Below are positions 50,886 to 61,579 of a stretch of DNA of 64,000 nucleotides, one piece after another. Each line of letters begins with the position of its first letter. Position 1 is the first letter of the stretch. Origin of the DNA: Thermohalobaculum sp039030915 (GTDB lineage: Bacteria; Pseudomonadota; Alphaproteobacteria; Rhodobacterales; Rhodobacteraceae); the NCBI GenBank assembly GCA_039030915.1, contig JBCCDG010000002.1, forward strand, positions 1 to 64,000, read 5' to 3'. Below the pieces are notes generated by a model, which worked only from the letters and a program-made list of their open reading frames with translations, did no database searches and was not told the DNA's origin. The position numbers were made by a program, and so were the translations under genes.

Positions 50886-51323
50886 TCAGCCCCCGAAATG
50901 CCGCTTGAGGGCGTCGAACCCGCCCTGGAAGACGTTGGTCCCGATGCCGCCCACCAGATCCGCCTCGTCCTCGGGCGCGCAGGAGAACTCGGCCGACCAT
51001 TCGATGAAGGTCCGGTCGCCCTCGGTCACCGGGGTGAGGCGGAGGGTTGCGATATACTCCTCCAGCGGCATGGGGCTCTCGAGGATCGCGTAGGTGCAGA
51101 ACATGTCGTAGTCCGAAAGCCCGAGGAGCTGTTCGCGCAGATTGTCCCCGTTCTGGAGGTTGAAGTTGCGGATGCAGCCGACCTTGTCCGAAGGCAGGGC
51201 ATCCTCGATCCGACTGTCGCGGATGCGCGGGTGCCATTTCGGCAAGGCGTTGAAGTCGCGCACCCGCTCCCACACACGAGCCGCAGGCGCGCCGATCACC
51301 GAGGATACGTAGACGCGGGCCAT
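50886..51323 (-). CDS. SRPBCC family protein, CoxG-like (copy 2)
   Basis: A 145-residue START-like protein (AARVWERVRDFNALPKWHP, NGDNLREQLLGLSDYDMFCT). It resembles the downstream copy in length and landmarks, suggesting a tandem duplication before the molybdenum hydroxylase genes. Start MARVYVSSVIG at 51323 lies 1 base past the flotillin-like stop, so it may be translationally coupled. Confidence 0.82.
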   Translation of the reverse strand: MARVYVSSVIGAPAARVWERVRDFNALPKWHPRIRDSRIEDALPSDKVGCIRNFNLQNGDNLREQLLGLSDYDMFCTYAILESPMPLEEYIATLRLTPVTEGDRTFIEWSAEFSCAPEDEADLVGGIGTNVFQGGFDALKRHFGG

Positions 51324-51324
51324 C

Positions 51325-54300
51325 TCAGCCCTTCTCCTTCTCGCCACCGCCACCGCTACCAGAGCGGCCCGGGCCGCCGGACTTCCCGGCCGACTGCCCG
51401 CCGGCCTTGTCCGGCGCAGACTTGGCTCGGGCGATCTCGGAGGCGGCGCGGGTCATGTCCGACGCGTTGCGGAAGATGTCGGATTTCGCGACGTTTGCAC
51501 CGTCGATCCCGATATCCTTCATCAGGCTGTCGACGAAGGGCGCCTGCACCCGGTAGCGAAGGGCGGAGTTCATCACTTCGTCCGTGGGGCTTGGACCTGC
51601 GCCGGGCAGGGTGTGCCCCCCACCCCCATCCCCGCCATTGGCCCAGTCGAGACCCTGCGCGCCCGATCCGCCGAGCTGCATGATCTTGATGTCCGAGACC
51701 TTCTCGAGTGGCTTGACGCTGGCCGCCACGATCCCCTCCACATGCTCCAGCATCTTGCGCTTGAAGAGCGAGTGGCGGGCTTCGTCGGTGAGGATGTTCT
51801 CGGCCTCGTTGATGAGCTTCTGGGCCTCGGCCTCCACCGCGGCGCGCACCCGCTCGGCCTCCGCCGCGATCCGCTTCTCCTCGGCCGCCTTCTCGGCCAG
51901 CGTGATGTCCACGGTCTTGCGACGCTCCGCCACCTCTTTTTCGCGCGCCGTGGCGACCTTCTCGGTGGCCTCGGCAGCCGCGATGCGCGCGTTCTCCGCC
52001 TCGGCCGCTGCCGCCGACTGCTCGAGCGATTTCCTGTAGAGAGTAATGGCCTTCGCCATTTCGGCGGCCTCCACCTGTTCCTCACGCCCGATCTCGAGCT
52101 TGCGCCGTTCGGTCTGGTGCCCGATCCGTGCATCGTCGAGCCCGCGTTCGGAGGCGATGCGCTGACGTTCCACCTCCTCCTGCGCGGCGATCTCCGCCTC
52201 GCGGAGCGCCTGGGTGCGGCTCACCTCGAGATGTTCGAGCGACTTCCTGCGCTCCAGCTTCCTGGCGTCGAGCTCCTGCTCGGCCAGGATCTTCTCCGCC
52301 TCGACCGTCTTCTCGCGGGCGACGCGCGCCGCCTCGATGGCCTCGTCCGCGGCGATCTGTGCTGCGTCGATCGCCTTGTTGCGGTTGATCTCGAGCGCGC
52401 GGATCCGTTCGTCCCGCGCGATCTTCTCGGCGGTGGTCTCGGCCTCCTTCTCGATGCGCTGTTGCTCGACAAGCCGGCGGGAGGAGATCTCGGCGGCCTC
52501 CACCGCCTCGTTGCGCTCGATCTCGCGGGAGCGGATCTCGCTTTCCTTGGCGATCTCGGCGGCCCTGGTGCGGGCCTCCTCGGCGATGCGGGCGGCTGCC
52601 ACCTGCTCCTGCGCCTCGATATTCGCCGTGTCGACCGCCCGATTGCGCGCGATCTCGCGCTCGCGCAGGTCCTGCTCGTAGGCGATCCGCTCGGCCGCGA
52701 TCTTCTTCTCTTTGGCGATGCGTGCCGCTTCCGTGGCCTCGGCCTTGGCGATCTCCGCGGCTTCTAGCGCGCGGGCGCGGGCGACCTCCCGTTCCTCCGT
52801 GTTCTCCTGCGCGTCGATGCGCTCGAGGCTGAGCTGGCGCTCCTGCGCGATGCGCGCTTTCTCGACGGCCTCGCGGCTCGCGATCTCGGCCTCGTCGATG
52901 GCGCGGTTGCGGGCGATCTCGAGGCTGCGGACCCGCTCCTCCTGCGCGATCTTTTCGGTCGAGGTGGCCTCGGCCGCTGCGATCTGTTCGGCGTCGAGCT
53001 TGCGTTGCCGCTCGATCTCGCGGCTGCGCGTCGCCTGCTCCGCCGCGATGCGCTCGGCGGCCAGCGCTTTCTCGCGCGCGATCCGGGCCGCTTCCGTCGC
53101 CTGCTCGCTCGCGATCTGGGCAGCTTCCAGCGCTTCCTGGCGGGCGATCTCCAGCTCGCGGGTCTCCCGATCCGAGCTGATGCGCGCGTGGTTCACCGCC
53201 TTTTCCTGCATGATGCGAAGCTTCTCGGCTGCCTCGCGCGCGGCGATCTCGGCTTCCTGCACGGCGAGATTGCGGGCGATCTCGCGCTCCTTCGTCGCGC
53301 GCTCGTACTCGATGCGCGCCTCGGTTACGGCACGCTCCTGTGCGATGCGCGCCTTCTCGGTCGCCTCCCGCGCGGCGATGCCGGCCTCGTCGATGGTTCG
53401 GGTCTTCTCGATTGCCTTCGCCTCGGTCTCCGCCTCTTTGGCAATGCGCGCTTCGGTCACTGCCTTCTCCTGGGCGATGCGCGCCTTTTCGACCGCTTCC
53501 TTGGCGGCGATATCCGCCGCATCGGTCTCCTGCTGGGTGCGGATGCGCTCCTCGGTCAGCGTCTTCTCCTGCGCGATGCGGGCCTTCTCCACCGTCTCGC
53601 GCGTCGCGATCTCCGCCTCGTCGATCACGCGGGCCTTCTCGATCTCGCGCGAGCGCACCTCACGCTCCGAGGCGATGCGTGCCTCGGCGATCTGGCGCTC
53701 GTTGGTGATCCGAGCGGTCTCGATGGCCTCGCGGCTGAGGAGCGTCGCCTGCTCGGCCTCCTTCTCGCGCTCGGAGCGTTCGCGCGCCAGTTCCGCGCGC
53801 TGCTGGGCGCGGCGGAACTCGATCGCGCGCTCCTGCTCGAGCCGCGCCTCCTCGCTCTCCTTCTCGATCTCGAGCGCCTGCTTCTCCGCCTCCAGGTTGC
53901 GGGCGCGGATCTTGATCATCGCGTCCTGCTCGATGTCGTTGCGCAGCTTCCGCCTGGCCTCGATGGCTTCGATGACGCTTGTTAGGCCCTCGGCATCGAA
54001 TTTGTTGGAGGGGTTGAAGTACTCGATATCCGTCTGGTCGATATCGGTGACCGCGACGCTCTCAAGTTCGAGCCCGTTCTTGTCTAGCCCGGTCTGCGCG
54101 GCGCGGAGAACGCGGGCAACGTAGTCGTCCCGGTTCTCGTGCACCTCCTCGAGCGACATCTGTGAGGCGACGGTGCGCAGCGCCGAGACGAACTTGCCCG
54201 AAAGAAGCGCATGGATGCGCTCCGGCTCGAGCGTGCGGCGCCCCAGCGTGGAGGCTGCAAGCGACACGGCCTCGCGCGTCTGCTTCACGCGGACATAGAA

Positions 54301-54594
54301 CTCCGCGTCCACGTCAATGCGCATCCGGTCCCGCGTGATCAGCGCTTCCTCCCGCTCCCGCGTCACGGCGAGCTGGAGGGAGTTCATGTTGACGGGTGTG
54401 ATGTCGTGGATGATAGGCCAGACGAAGGCGCCGCCGTCGATCACCACCCGCTCGCCCAGGAAACCCGTGCGCACAAAGGCGATCTCCTTGGTCGAGCGCC
54501 GGTAGAGCCAGTGCATCACCCAGTAGAGAATGAAGATGACGATGACGGCGAGGATCAGCCACAGGATGAGCTGTCCGATGAGTTGCCCTGTCAT
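51325..54594 (-). CDS. Giant flotillin-like SPFH protein with hendecad coiled coil
   Basis: A 1089-residue protein. Residues 6-30 form a membrane segment; 40-205 resemble an SPFH/flotillin domain (RTGFLGERVVIDGGAFVWPI). From about residue 316 to 840 it is a charged helix with an 11-residue periodicity, organised in 44-residue units starting with [RKL]-E-[IV]-[AEN]-[RK] (starts 316, 437, 481, 525, 558, 602, 646, 690, 734, 778). It ends in a Gly/Ser-rich tail. Typical flotillins are about 500-600 residues, so this is roughly twice as long. GAGGAGG precedes the ATG. Expected at the inner membrane as an oligomeric scaffold. Link to the hydroxylase cluster is unknown. Confidence 0.85.
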   Translation of the reverse strand: MTGQLIGQLILWLILAVIVIFILYWVMHWLYRRSTKEIAFVRTGFLGERVVIDGGAFVWPIIHDITPVNMNSLQLAVTREREEALITRDRMRIDVDAEFYVRVKQTREAVSLAASTLGRRTLEPERIHALLSGKFVSALRTVASQMSLEEVHENRDDYVARVLRAAQTGLDKNGLELESVAVTDIDQTDIEYFNPSNKFDAEGLTSVIEAIEARRKLRNDIEQDAMIKIRARNLEAEKQALEIEKESEEARLEQERAIEFRRAQQRAELARERSEREKEAEQATLLSREAIETARITNERQIAEARIASEREVRSREIEKARVIDEAEIATRETVEKARIAQEKTLTEERIRTQQETDAADIAAKEAVEKARIAQEKAVTEARIAKEAETEAKAIEKTRTIDEAGIAAREATEKARIAQERAVTEARIEYERATKEREIARNLAVQEAEIAAREAAEKLRIMQEKAVNHARISSDRETRELEIARQEALEAAQIASEQATEAARIAREKALAAERIAAEQATRSREIERQRKLDAEQIAAAEATSTEKIAQEERVRSLEIARNRAIDEAEIASREAVEKARIAQERQLSLERIDAQENTEEREVARARALEAAEIAKAEATEAARIAKEKKIAAERIAYEQDLREREIARNRAVDTANIEAQEQVAAARIAEEARTRAAEIAKESEIRSREIERNEAVEAAEISSRRLVEQQRIEKEAETTAEKIARDERIRALEINRNKAIDAAQIAADEAIEAARVAREKTVEAEKILAEQELDARKLERRKSLEHLEVSRTQALREAEIAAQEEVERQRIASERGLDDARIGHQTERRKLEIGREEQVEAAEMAKAITLYRKSLEQSAAAAEAENARIAAAEATEKVATAREKEVAERRKTVDITLAEKAAEEKRIAAEAERVRAAVEAEAQKLINEAENILTDEARHSLFKRKMLEHVEGIVAASVKPLEKVSDIKIMQLGGSGAQGLDWANGGDGGGGHTLPGAGPSPTDEVMNSALRYRVQAPFVDSLMKDIGIDGANVAKSDIFRNASDMTRAASEIARAKSAPDKAGGQSAGKSGGPGRSGSGGGGEKEKG

Positions 54595-54637
54595 GGCTGG
54601 CCTCCTCTCCTAGACGGTCGATGCCGGGTGTCGACGC

Positions 54638-54697
54638 GCCCCGGGCCTGACCCGGGGCCTCCTGAGCGCTGCCGGAGGTCCCGGATCGGGTCCGGGA
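54638..54697. repeat. REP-like double palindrome
   Basis: Two adjacent GC-rich palindromes: an 8-bp stem (54638-54645 with 54651-54658) and a 7-bp stem (54679-54685 with 54691-54697), both with five-base loops; the linker itself can pair (CCTCC with GGAGG). Palindromes of the type CCCGG-N-CCGGG are recurrent extragenic elements in alphaproteobacteria. It sits between the PEP-hydrolase-like stop and the flotillin start, where it could protect or terminate the upstream liv transcript. Confidence 0.55.
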
Positions 54698-54724
54698 CAA
54701 GGCGCGCCCTGTTGCGAGCGGCGG

Positions 54725-55558
54725 TCACGATGCTCCCCTGCCGATCTGCTTGAACTTCCTGGTCTGTTCGGTCAGTGCGATCTCCGTGGGCAGCCTTTCC
54801 ATGGAGGAGGCGCCGTAGAAGCCGTGGCAGTTCGCCGTGTTCGCGAGCACGAAGCTCGCATCCTCGGGCATCGCCACAGGCCCGCCATGGACCAGCACGA
54901 TGGCATCGGGGTTCACCTCGAGCGCCGCGCCCGCCCAGGCATCCGTGAGGGCAGGGGCCTCCTCGAGTGTCACGCCCGTCTCGGCCCCGATGCTGCCGCC
55001 AGTGGTGAGGCCGAGATGGACGACAATAATGTCCGCCCCCGCCTTGGCCATCGCCGCCGCGTCCGCCTCGGAGAAGACATAGGGCGTCGTCAGCATGTCC
55101 TTCTCATGCGCCATCGCCACGAGGTCGATCTCGTGTCCGTAGCCCATGCCCGTCTCTTCGAGGTTCGCGCGGAAAGTGCCGTCGATGAGCCCCACGGTCG
55201 GAAAGTTCTGGATGCCGGAGAAGCCCGCCGCCTTCACGTCGTCGAGAAACTTGTCCATGAGACGGAAGGGATCGGAGGCGCAGACGCCGGCCAGAACCGG
55301 CGTCTTCTTCACCACCGGCAGCACCTCGCCCGCCATCTCCATCACCACGCCGTTGGCGTCGCCATAGGGCATCAGTCCCGCGAGCGAGCCGCGCCCGGCC
55401 ATGCGGTAGCGGCCCGAGTTGTAGATGACGATGAGATCGATCCCGCCCGCTTCCTCGCATTTCGCGGAAAGCCCGGTACCGGCCCCTCCGCCGATGATCG
55501 GCTCGCCCCGGTCGCGCATCGCGCGGTATTTCGTCATGAGCTCGGTGCGGTCGAACAT
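54725..55558 (-). CDS. PEP-hydrolase-like TIM-barrel protein (PF09370 type)
   Basis: A 277-residue TIM barrel. Segments IIGGGAGTGLSAKCEEAGGI, GFSGIQNFPTVGLIDGTFRA and HGGPVAMPEDASFVL match the phosphoenolpyruvate hydrolase-like family. Function is unproven. Its ATG directly follows the TGA of the fused LivF-Tm-1 gene. In fungi the Tm-1-like domain and this TIM barrel occur in one polypeptide, so the two probably work together here too. Confidence 0.82.
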   Translation of the reverse strand: MFDRTELMTKYRAMRDRGEPIIGGGAGTGLSAKCEEAGGIDLIVIYNSGRYRMAGRGSLAGLMPYGDANGVVMEMAGEVLPVVKKTPVLAGVCASDPFRLMDKFLDDVKAAGFSGIQNFPTVGLIDGTFRANLEETGMGYGHEIDLVAMAHEKDMLTTPYVFSEADAAAMAKAGADIIVVHLGLTTGGSIGAETGVTLEEAPALTDAWAGAALEVNPDAIVLVHGGPVAMPEDASFVLANTANCHGFYGASSMERLPTEIALTEQTRKFKQIGRGAS

Positions 55559-57710
55559 TCAGCCTCCTGCGGCCCGGGCAGGCCTCTTTCCGTGGAACTG
55601 CCGGAAGGTCTGGACCACGAGGTCCGCGAATTCCGGGTCGTTGATGTTGTGGGGCGTGCGGATGAGCTGGCGGGTCGCGGTCTGGTTCACCGTCTCCTCC
55701 AGCGCCTTGAAGAGCGCGGCGTCCGCGGCCGGGTCCCAGAACGCCATGCCGGGCGCGTCGAGAAGGCTCACCCCGCCCTCGGGCAGGAAGAAGCGCACGG
55801 GGCCTGTCATCTCGTTGAGACGCCCGCCGATCCAGCGGCCCATCTCCGTGTTCTCCTCGGGCGTCGTGCGCATGAGGGTGATCTGCGGGTTGTGCTCGTA
55901 GAGCGTGCGGCCGCGATACTTTTCCGGCACCGTGTCGGGGGCTGCGAAATTCACCATGTCGAGCGCGCCGCAAGCGCCGATATAGGGATGCCCCGCGCGG
56001 ATGGATGCGCCGAAGCGATCCTCGTCCGCCGCAAAGACGCCGCCCGCCACCATGTCGCAGATCTCGGTGGTGGTCAGATCGAGGATCGCGGACAGCATAC
56101 CGCTGTCCATAAGCTTCTCCATGCTCCGCCCGCCCGTGCCGGTGGCGTGAAAGACGAGGCAGTCGAAATCGACCTCGAGCTGGCTGACGACGCGTTGGAC
56201 GCATGGGGTGGTCACGCCGAACATGGTGAGCCCTATGGCGGGCAGCGCCTCGGCCGGCGGCTCGAAGCTCTGGCGCGCCTTGACCATGCCCGCAAAGGCG
56301 CTGGCACCGTTGGTCAGCACCTGGCGGGTGATGGAGTTGAGCCCCTGAACATCGGCGACAGAGTGCATCATCACCATGTCCGACGGGCCCACATACTGGC
56401 CCACGCTGCCGCTTGCGACTGTCGAGATCATCACCTTCGGCACGCCGACGGGCAGGCGCCGCATGGCGGGTGTCACCAGCGCCGTGCCGCCGGAGCCGCC
56501 GGCGGAGAGGATGCCGGCAATGCCGTCCTGTTGCGCGACCCACCGCTCGAACGCCTCGGTCATGCCCGCCACCGCCGTTCCCCGGTCGCCCGTCATCACG
56601 CCCGCGGTGCCGCGCGGATGGCACGCCGCCACCTCATGGGCGGGCACGTCCGCCTCCGACGCCTTGCCGGTGGTCGAGAGATCCACGAGCCGCACGGGCA
56701 CGCCCTGGGCCTTCACCACGTCGCGCAGGAGCCGCAGCTCCGGCCCCTTGGTGTCGAGCGTCCCGGCGACGATGGCCGTGCCCGACTTGGCGCTGGCATG
56801 CATGGGGCGGATCCTTCTCGAGAGATTGGCGGGCGCCGCGGTCGCCGTGCGGGCCGAGCCCTCGATCACGCGCACGGGCACCGGTGCGGACCAGCGGGTC
56901 GGGATCGCGGGGTTCGAGACGTAGATCTTCGCGACCTTGGCGGCGGGCGGCGTCCCCTCGCGGCGCGGCCGCGCTTCGGGCTCCGGCGTCTCGTCATGGG
57001 CGTGACGGCCGACGCCGAGGAGCGCTTGCTGCAGGTCCCGGTCGGCCGAGAGGATGCCGGCATCCATCACCCGCGCGATCCGGCCGTTGACCATGATCGC
57101 CACCTGCTCGGAGACGGCACAGGCGACGCCGATGTTCTGCTCGATGACGAGGACGTCGATATCCCCTTCCTGACCGAGCCGCACCAGCATGTCCTCGACC
57201 TGCTGGACGATCACGGGGGCGAGGCCCTCCGTCGGCTCGTCCATCACCAGGAGCCTGGGGTTGAGGAGGAGGGCGCGGGCGATGGCGAGCATCTGCTGCT
57301 CACCGCCCGACAGCTGCCCGCCGCCATTGCTCCGCCGCTCGGCAAGACGCGGGAAGGTCGAGTAGATCCGCTCCGGCGTCCAGGCCCCGCCCCGGCGGGC
57401 GACCAGCTTGAGATGCTCGTCCACCGTCAGCGAGCGCCAGAGCCGGCGGCCCTGCGGCACATAGCCCACGCCGAGCCGCGCGATCTCGGCCGAGGCCATG
57501 CCGGCCAGCGAATGCCCGTCGACGGCGATGGTGCCCGAGGCCACCGGCACCAGCCCCATGATCGCCTTGCAGAGCGTGGTCTTGCCCATGCCGTTGCGCC
57601 CGACCACCGAGAGCACCCCGTGATTGAGCGCCAGCGTGACGCCTTGCAGCGCATGGCTCTGCCCGTAGTAGACGTTGAGGTCGCGGACCTCGAGGCGGGA
57701 GGTGGCGCGC

Positions 57711-57718
<8 letters not shown>
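55559..57718 (-). CDS. LivF-type ABC ATPase fused to a Tm-1-like (UPF0261) domain
   Basis: A 719-residue fusion. Residues 1-238 are a complete LivF ATPase (Walker A GRNGMGKTT at 40, signature LSGGE at 136, Walker B LLVMDEP at 157). A 70-residue Pro/Arg-rich linker follows. Residues about 312-715 form a Tm-1-like domain (AIVAGTLDTKGPELRLLRDV, CLVFHATGTGGRSMEKLMDS), a family named after the tomato virus-resistance protein Tm-1. An in-frame ATG (M306, codon at 56803-56801) has AAGGA eight bases ahead, so the second domain could also be made alone. It overlaps livG by eight bases. A fusion is unusual for Liv operons. Confidence 0.85.
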
Positions 57719-58504
<786 letters not shown>

Positions 58505-58508
<4 letters not shown>

Positions 58509-59572
58509 GGCTCCCTCCCGGTCCGGTCGAGCAGAGGATCGCGCCCCCTGCTCTCGCGCAGCTTCTCCCACAACCCGAGGATCCCGTCGGGCGAGAAGAA
58601 GACGATGAGGAGAAAGCCGAGCCCGATGAGAAGCTGGAAGCGCTCGCCCGAGAGCCCCACGGCCACCAGCGCATCGAGCGCGAAAGTCTTTAGAAGCACA
58701 TAGATGAACGCGCCGATGAAGGGCCCGATGGGGTGGCGCATGCCCCCGATGACCGCGATCACCAGGATGTCGATTACGGGCCCGATCCCGGCCGTGCCGG
58801 GCGAGATCTGCGCCGATTGCCAGGTCAGCAGGATGCCGCCGATTCCCGCGAGCAGCGCCGAGAACGTGTAGGCCGCGACACGATGCGCCGTGACGTTGTA
58901 GCCAAGCGCACCCATCCGCCGCGGATTGTCCCGCACCCCCTGCAACGCAAGGCCGAAGGGCGCGCGGGAGACGTAGAGAACCGCGAGAAAGCACACCGTC
59001 GCCCAGAAGAGCGTCAGGTAGTAGAAAGGCGCGGCCTCCCGCCAGTCCACCCCGAAGAGCTTGGGCGGCAGCACCCCGTTGAAGCCCGAGAACCCGTTGA
59101 AGATCACGTAGTTCTGGCGCGCGAAGTAGAAAAAGGCCGACGCGATCGCCAGCGTGATCATGATCGTGTAGATGCCCTCGGTCCTGACCGCGAGCCATCC
59201 CGCCACGGTCCCGAAGATCATCGCGACGATGAGCGCCAGCGGGATCGAGACGTACCAGGGCCAGCCCTGGCTGATGGTGTCGATGGCGCTGTCTCCGAAG
59301 ATCGCGACCATGTAGCCGGCCATGCCCGCCACGGACATCTGCACGAGGCTGACCATGCCCCCATAGCCTGCGAGGAACATCAGGCTGAGCGCGATGATGC
59401 CCAGGATGAACGTCCAGCCCATGATCTGGTAGATCACGAAGTCCGACGCGAAGGCGGGCATCACGAGCAGGATGACCGCCAGCACCCAGTACTGCAGCGG
59501 CACGGCGCTGCCCCGGGCGTCGTCCCCGGCCTGCCGCCCCGCCGTTTGCCGTGGCTCTGCCAGCGCCATCAC
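58505..59572 (-). CDS. livM: Branched-chain amino acid-type ABC permease LivM
   Basis: A 355-residue inner-membrane permease with about ten hydrophobic segments and the LivM segments GRAPFGLALQGVRDNPRRMG, ALLAGIGGILLTWQ and VIGGMRHPIGPFIGAFIYVL. The start at 59572 (MMALAEP) overlaps the livH stop; the second Met is equally possible. Works with LivH, LivG and the LivF-Tm-1 fusion. Confidence 0.92.
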
Positions 59573-60582
59573 GCCCTCCCCAGAAGGCCCTGTGGCCGGA
59601 AGGCGAGCACGACCACCATGATGAGGAAGGTCAGCACCACCGCGTAGGTGGGGAAGTAGACCGAGCCGAACTGCTCCGCGAGCCCGATCAGAAGCGCGCC
59701 GAGCGCCGCTCCCGGGATCGATCCCATGCCGCCGACGATCACCACGACGAGCGAGGCCAGCAGGAACCGCACATCCTCCCCGGGCGCCACCGACTGGAAC
59801 GTGCCGCCGACGACGCCGGCCAGCCCCGCGAGCCCCGCGCCGAAGGCGAAGACGCCGAGGAAGACGAGCTGGATGCGCGCGCCCGTCGCCGAGAGGATTT
59901 CTCGATCATCCACGCCCGCGCGGATCAGCATGCCGATGCGTGTGCGGTTGAGCAGCAGCCACATCCCGACGCCGATCACCACGGCGGCGAGGAAGATGAC
60001 GATCCGCACCATTGGGTATTTGAGGAAGATCGCCTCGCCCGTCCGCCGGCTGACGCCCGTCACGAAGAACGTGTCCATCGGCCCGGAGAGCCAGGAGGGC
60101 GGGTTGATGTTGTAGAAATCCCCGCCCCAGATCCAGAGCATGAGATCGGCCATCACGATGGAGATGCCGATGGTCACCAGCGTCTGGCGAAGATCCTGCC
60201 CCTCCATCCGCCGGAAGACGAAGAGCTGGAGGAGAACACCGAAGGCCGCGACCACGATGAAGGCGGCGGGAAAGGCGATCAGCCAATACCCAGTCCAGTC
60301 CGCGAACATGTAGCCGATATAGCCGCCGAGGAGGTAGAGCGACCCATGCGCCAGGTTCACGTTGCGCATGAGCCCGAAGATCAGCGTGAAGCCCGAGGCC
60401 ACCAGGAAATAGAGCCCACCCAGCGTGATCCCGTTGAAGAACGCGTTGAGGAAGATCTTCTTCCGCCCGATTGCATCCTCCAGCCAGTCCGGCCAGATCG
60501 CGAAGATCATCCAGACGAGGATCGCTGCGAGGACCGCCAGCACGAAGGACCAGAAGGGATGGGCTCGGGCGAAGGCGCGCAT
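59569..60582 (-). CDS. livH: Branched-chain amino acid-type ABC permease LivH
   Basis: A 337-residue permease with nine or so membrane segments and the LivH segments GLYFLVASGFTLIFGLMRNV, NLAHGSLYLLGGYIGYMFAD and VVVIVGGMGSIPGAALGALL. Start MRAFARAH at 60582 is preceded by GGGGAGGTG. It is the first transporter gene; no periplasmic binding-protein gene lies in the window, so its partner must be encoded elsewhere. Confidence 0.92.
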   Translation of the reverse strand: MRAFARAHPFWSFVLAVLAAILVWMIFAIWPDWLEDAIGRKKIFLNAFFNGITLGGLYFLVASGFTLIFGLMRNVNLAHGSLYLLGGYIGYMFADWTGYWLIAFPAAFIVVAAFGVLLQLFVFRRMEGQDLRQTLVTIGISIVMADLMLWIWGGDFYNINPPSWLSGPMDTFFVTGVSRRTGEAIFLKYPMVRIVIFLAAVVIGVGMWLLLNRTRIGMLIRAGVDDREILSATGARIQLVFLGVFAFGAGLAGLAGVVGGTFQSVAPGEDVRFLLASLVVVIVGGMGSIPGAALGALLIGLAEQFGSVYFPTYAVVLTFLIMVVVLAFRPQGLLGRA

Positions 60583-60751
60583 CAGCGACACCTCCCCGGC
60601 GCACGGCAAGCCCTCGGTATGGCTTGGACCATCCTCTCCTCCCTGGCGCGACGCGTCTCTGCGCATCGTTGCCTGAAGGCTAGCGACGCGCCTTACGCAT
60701 GGGCGTACCTTCCAGTCTCATCCCGACGCTCTGCATCGCGAAAAAACGGGC

Positions 60752-61579
60752 TCAGGCGATATGCGCGACGCGCCGGTATTCGGTCGGCGGGATGCCGACG
60801 TTCGAGGTAAAGAACCGCGTGAAGCTCGCCTGGCTCGAGAAGCCCAGATTAAAGCCGATATCGGTTACCGATTTCCGAGTGCTCATCAGATCGTCGATGG
60901 CCTGCTCGGCGCGGAGCGTGTTGAGAAAGAGATTGGGGGTGATCCCCATCTGCATCTTGAAGAGCTTGAAGAAGTGCGGGCGCGACAGGCCGACGTCGCG
61001 GGCCAGCGCGTCGATGGCCACATCCTCGGTGAAACACTGCTGCATGAGGCGGAGCGAGCGACGGACGCGGTAGTCGTTAAAACGCGCGTGGCTGGTACGC
61101 AGGTATGGCTTGTTCTCCGCCCCCCGCCAGCTCTCGTCGAAGCAGGCGCGCGTCATCTCGAAAAGGAACCCGTCGAACCGCTCCGAGGGCTGGTTGTCTA
61201 GGAGAAGCGCCGTTAGCCGTGCGACCCAGCGCCCGATCTCCGCGGTGATCGGGATTTCCGGCCGCCCGAAGCTGAGAGCGAATTCGGCGGACTGGCTCGC
61301 CTCGAGGAACCACATCGGCTTGATGTAGAGCACGAGGCAGACGCAGGTCCCCTCGGACCCGAGCGGCATGAAGCTGTGCGGCTCCCACGGGCTGACGGCC
61401 GCTGCCGCCCGCCCGTCGATTGCCAGCGTCCGGTCGCGGACCGTGACGGAGCCCTTGGCGCCATCCAGATAGAAGATCAGATGCCCCTCGCGATGGGCAT
61501 GCGTGATCATCGGGTTGTTGAGCTCGTAGAGCGCTGCGCGCCCGAAATCGCCGTGGTGCACAGAGACTGCGCCACTCAT
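60752..61579 (-). CDS. AraC family transcriptional regulator
   Basis: A 275-residue regulator with an N-terminal cupin-like sensor domain and a C-terminal double helix-turn-helix (AIDALARDVGLSRPHFFKLF then GFNLGFSSQASFTRFF, PPTEYRR near the end). Start MSGAVSVHHGDFG at 61579 has GGGGAGGAAG upstream; an earlier arginine-rich start is not favoured. It precedes livH on the same strand with a 169-base gap, so it is a candidate regulator of the transporter or the flanking dehydrogenase genes. Confidence 0.9.
   Translation of the reverse strand: MSGAVSVHHGDFGRAALYELNNPMITHAHREGHLIFYLDGAKGSVTVRDRTLAIDGRAAAAVSPWEPHSFMPLGSEGTCVCLVLYIKPMWFLEASQSAEFALSFGRPEIPITAEIGRWVARLTALLLDNQPSERFDGFLFEMTRACFDESWRGAENKPYLRTSHARFNDYRVRRSLRLMQQCFTEDVAIDALARDVGLSRPHFFKLFKMQMGITPNLFLNTLRAEQAIDDLMSTRKSVTDIGFNLGFSSQASFTRFFTSNVGIPPTEYRRVAHIA

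Noticed and set aside
60705..60735. GGGATGAG on the minus strand upstream of livH as a fifth ECF site
   Set aside because: The last base of the upstream box differs and no CGTC lies 14 bases downstream.
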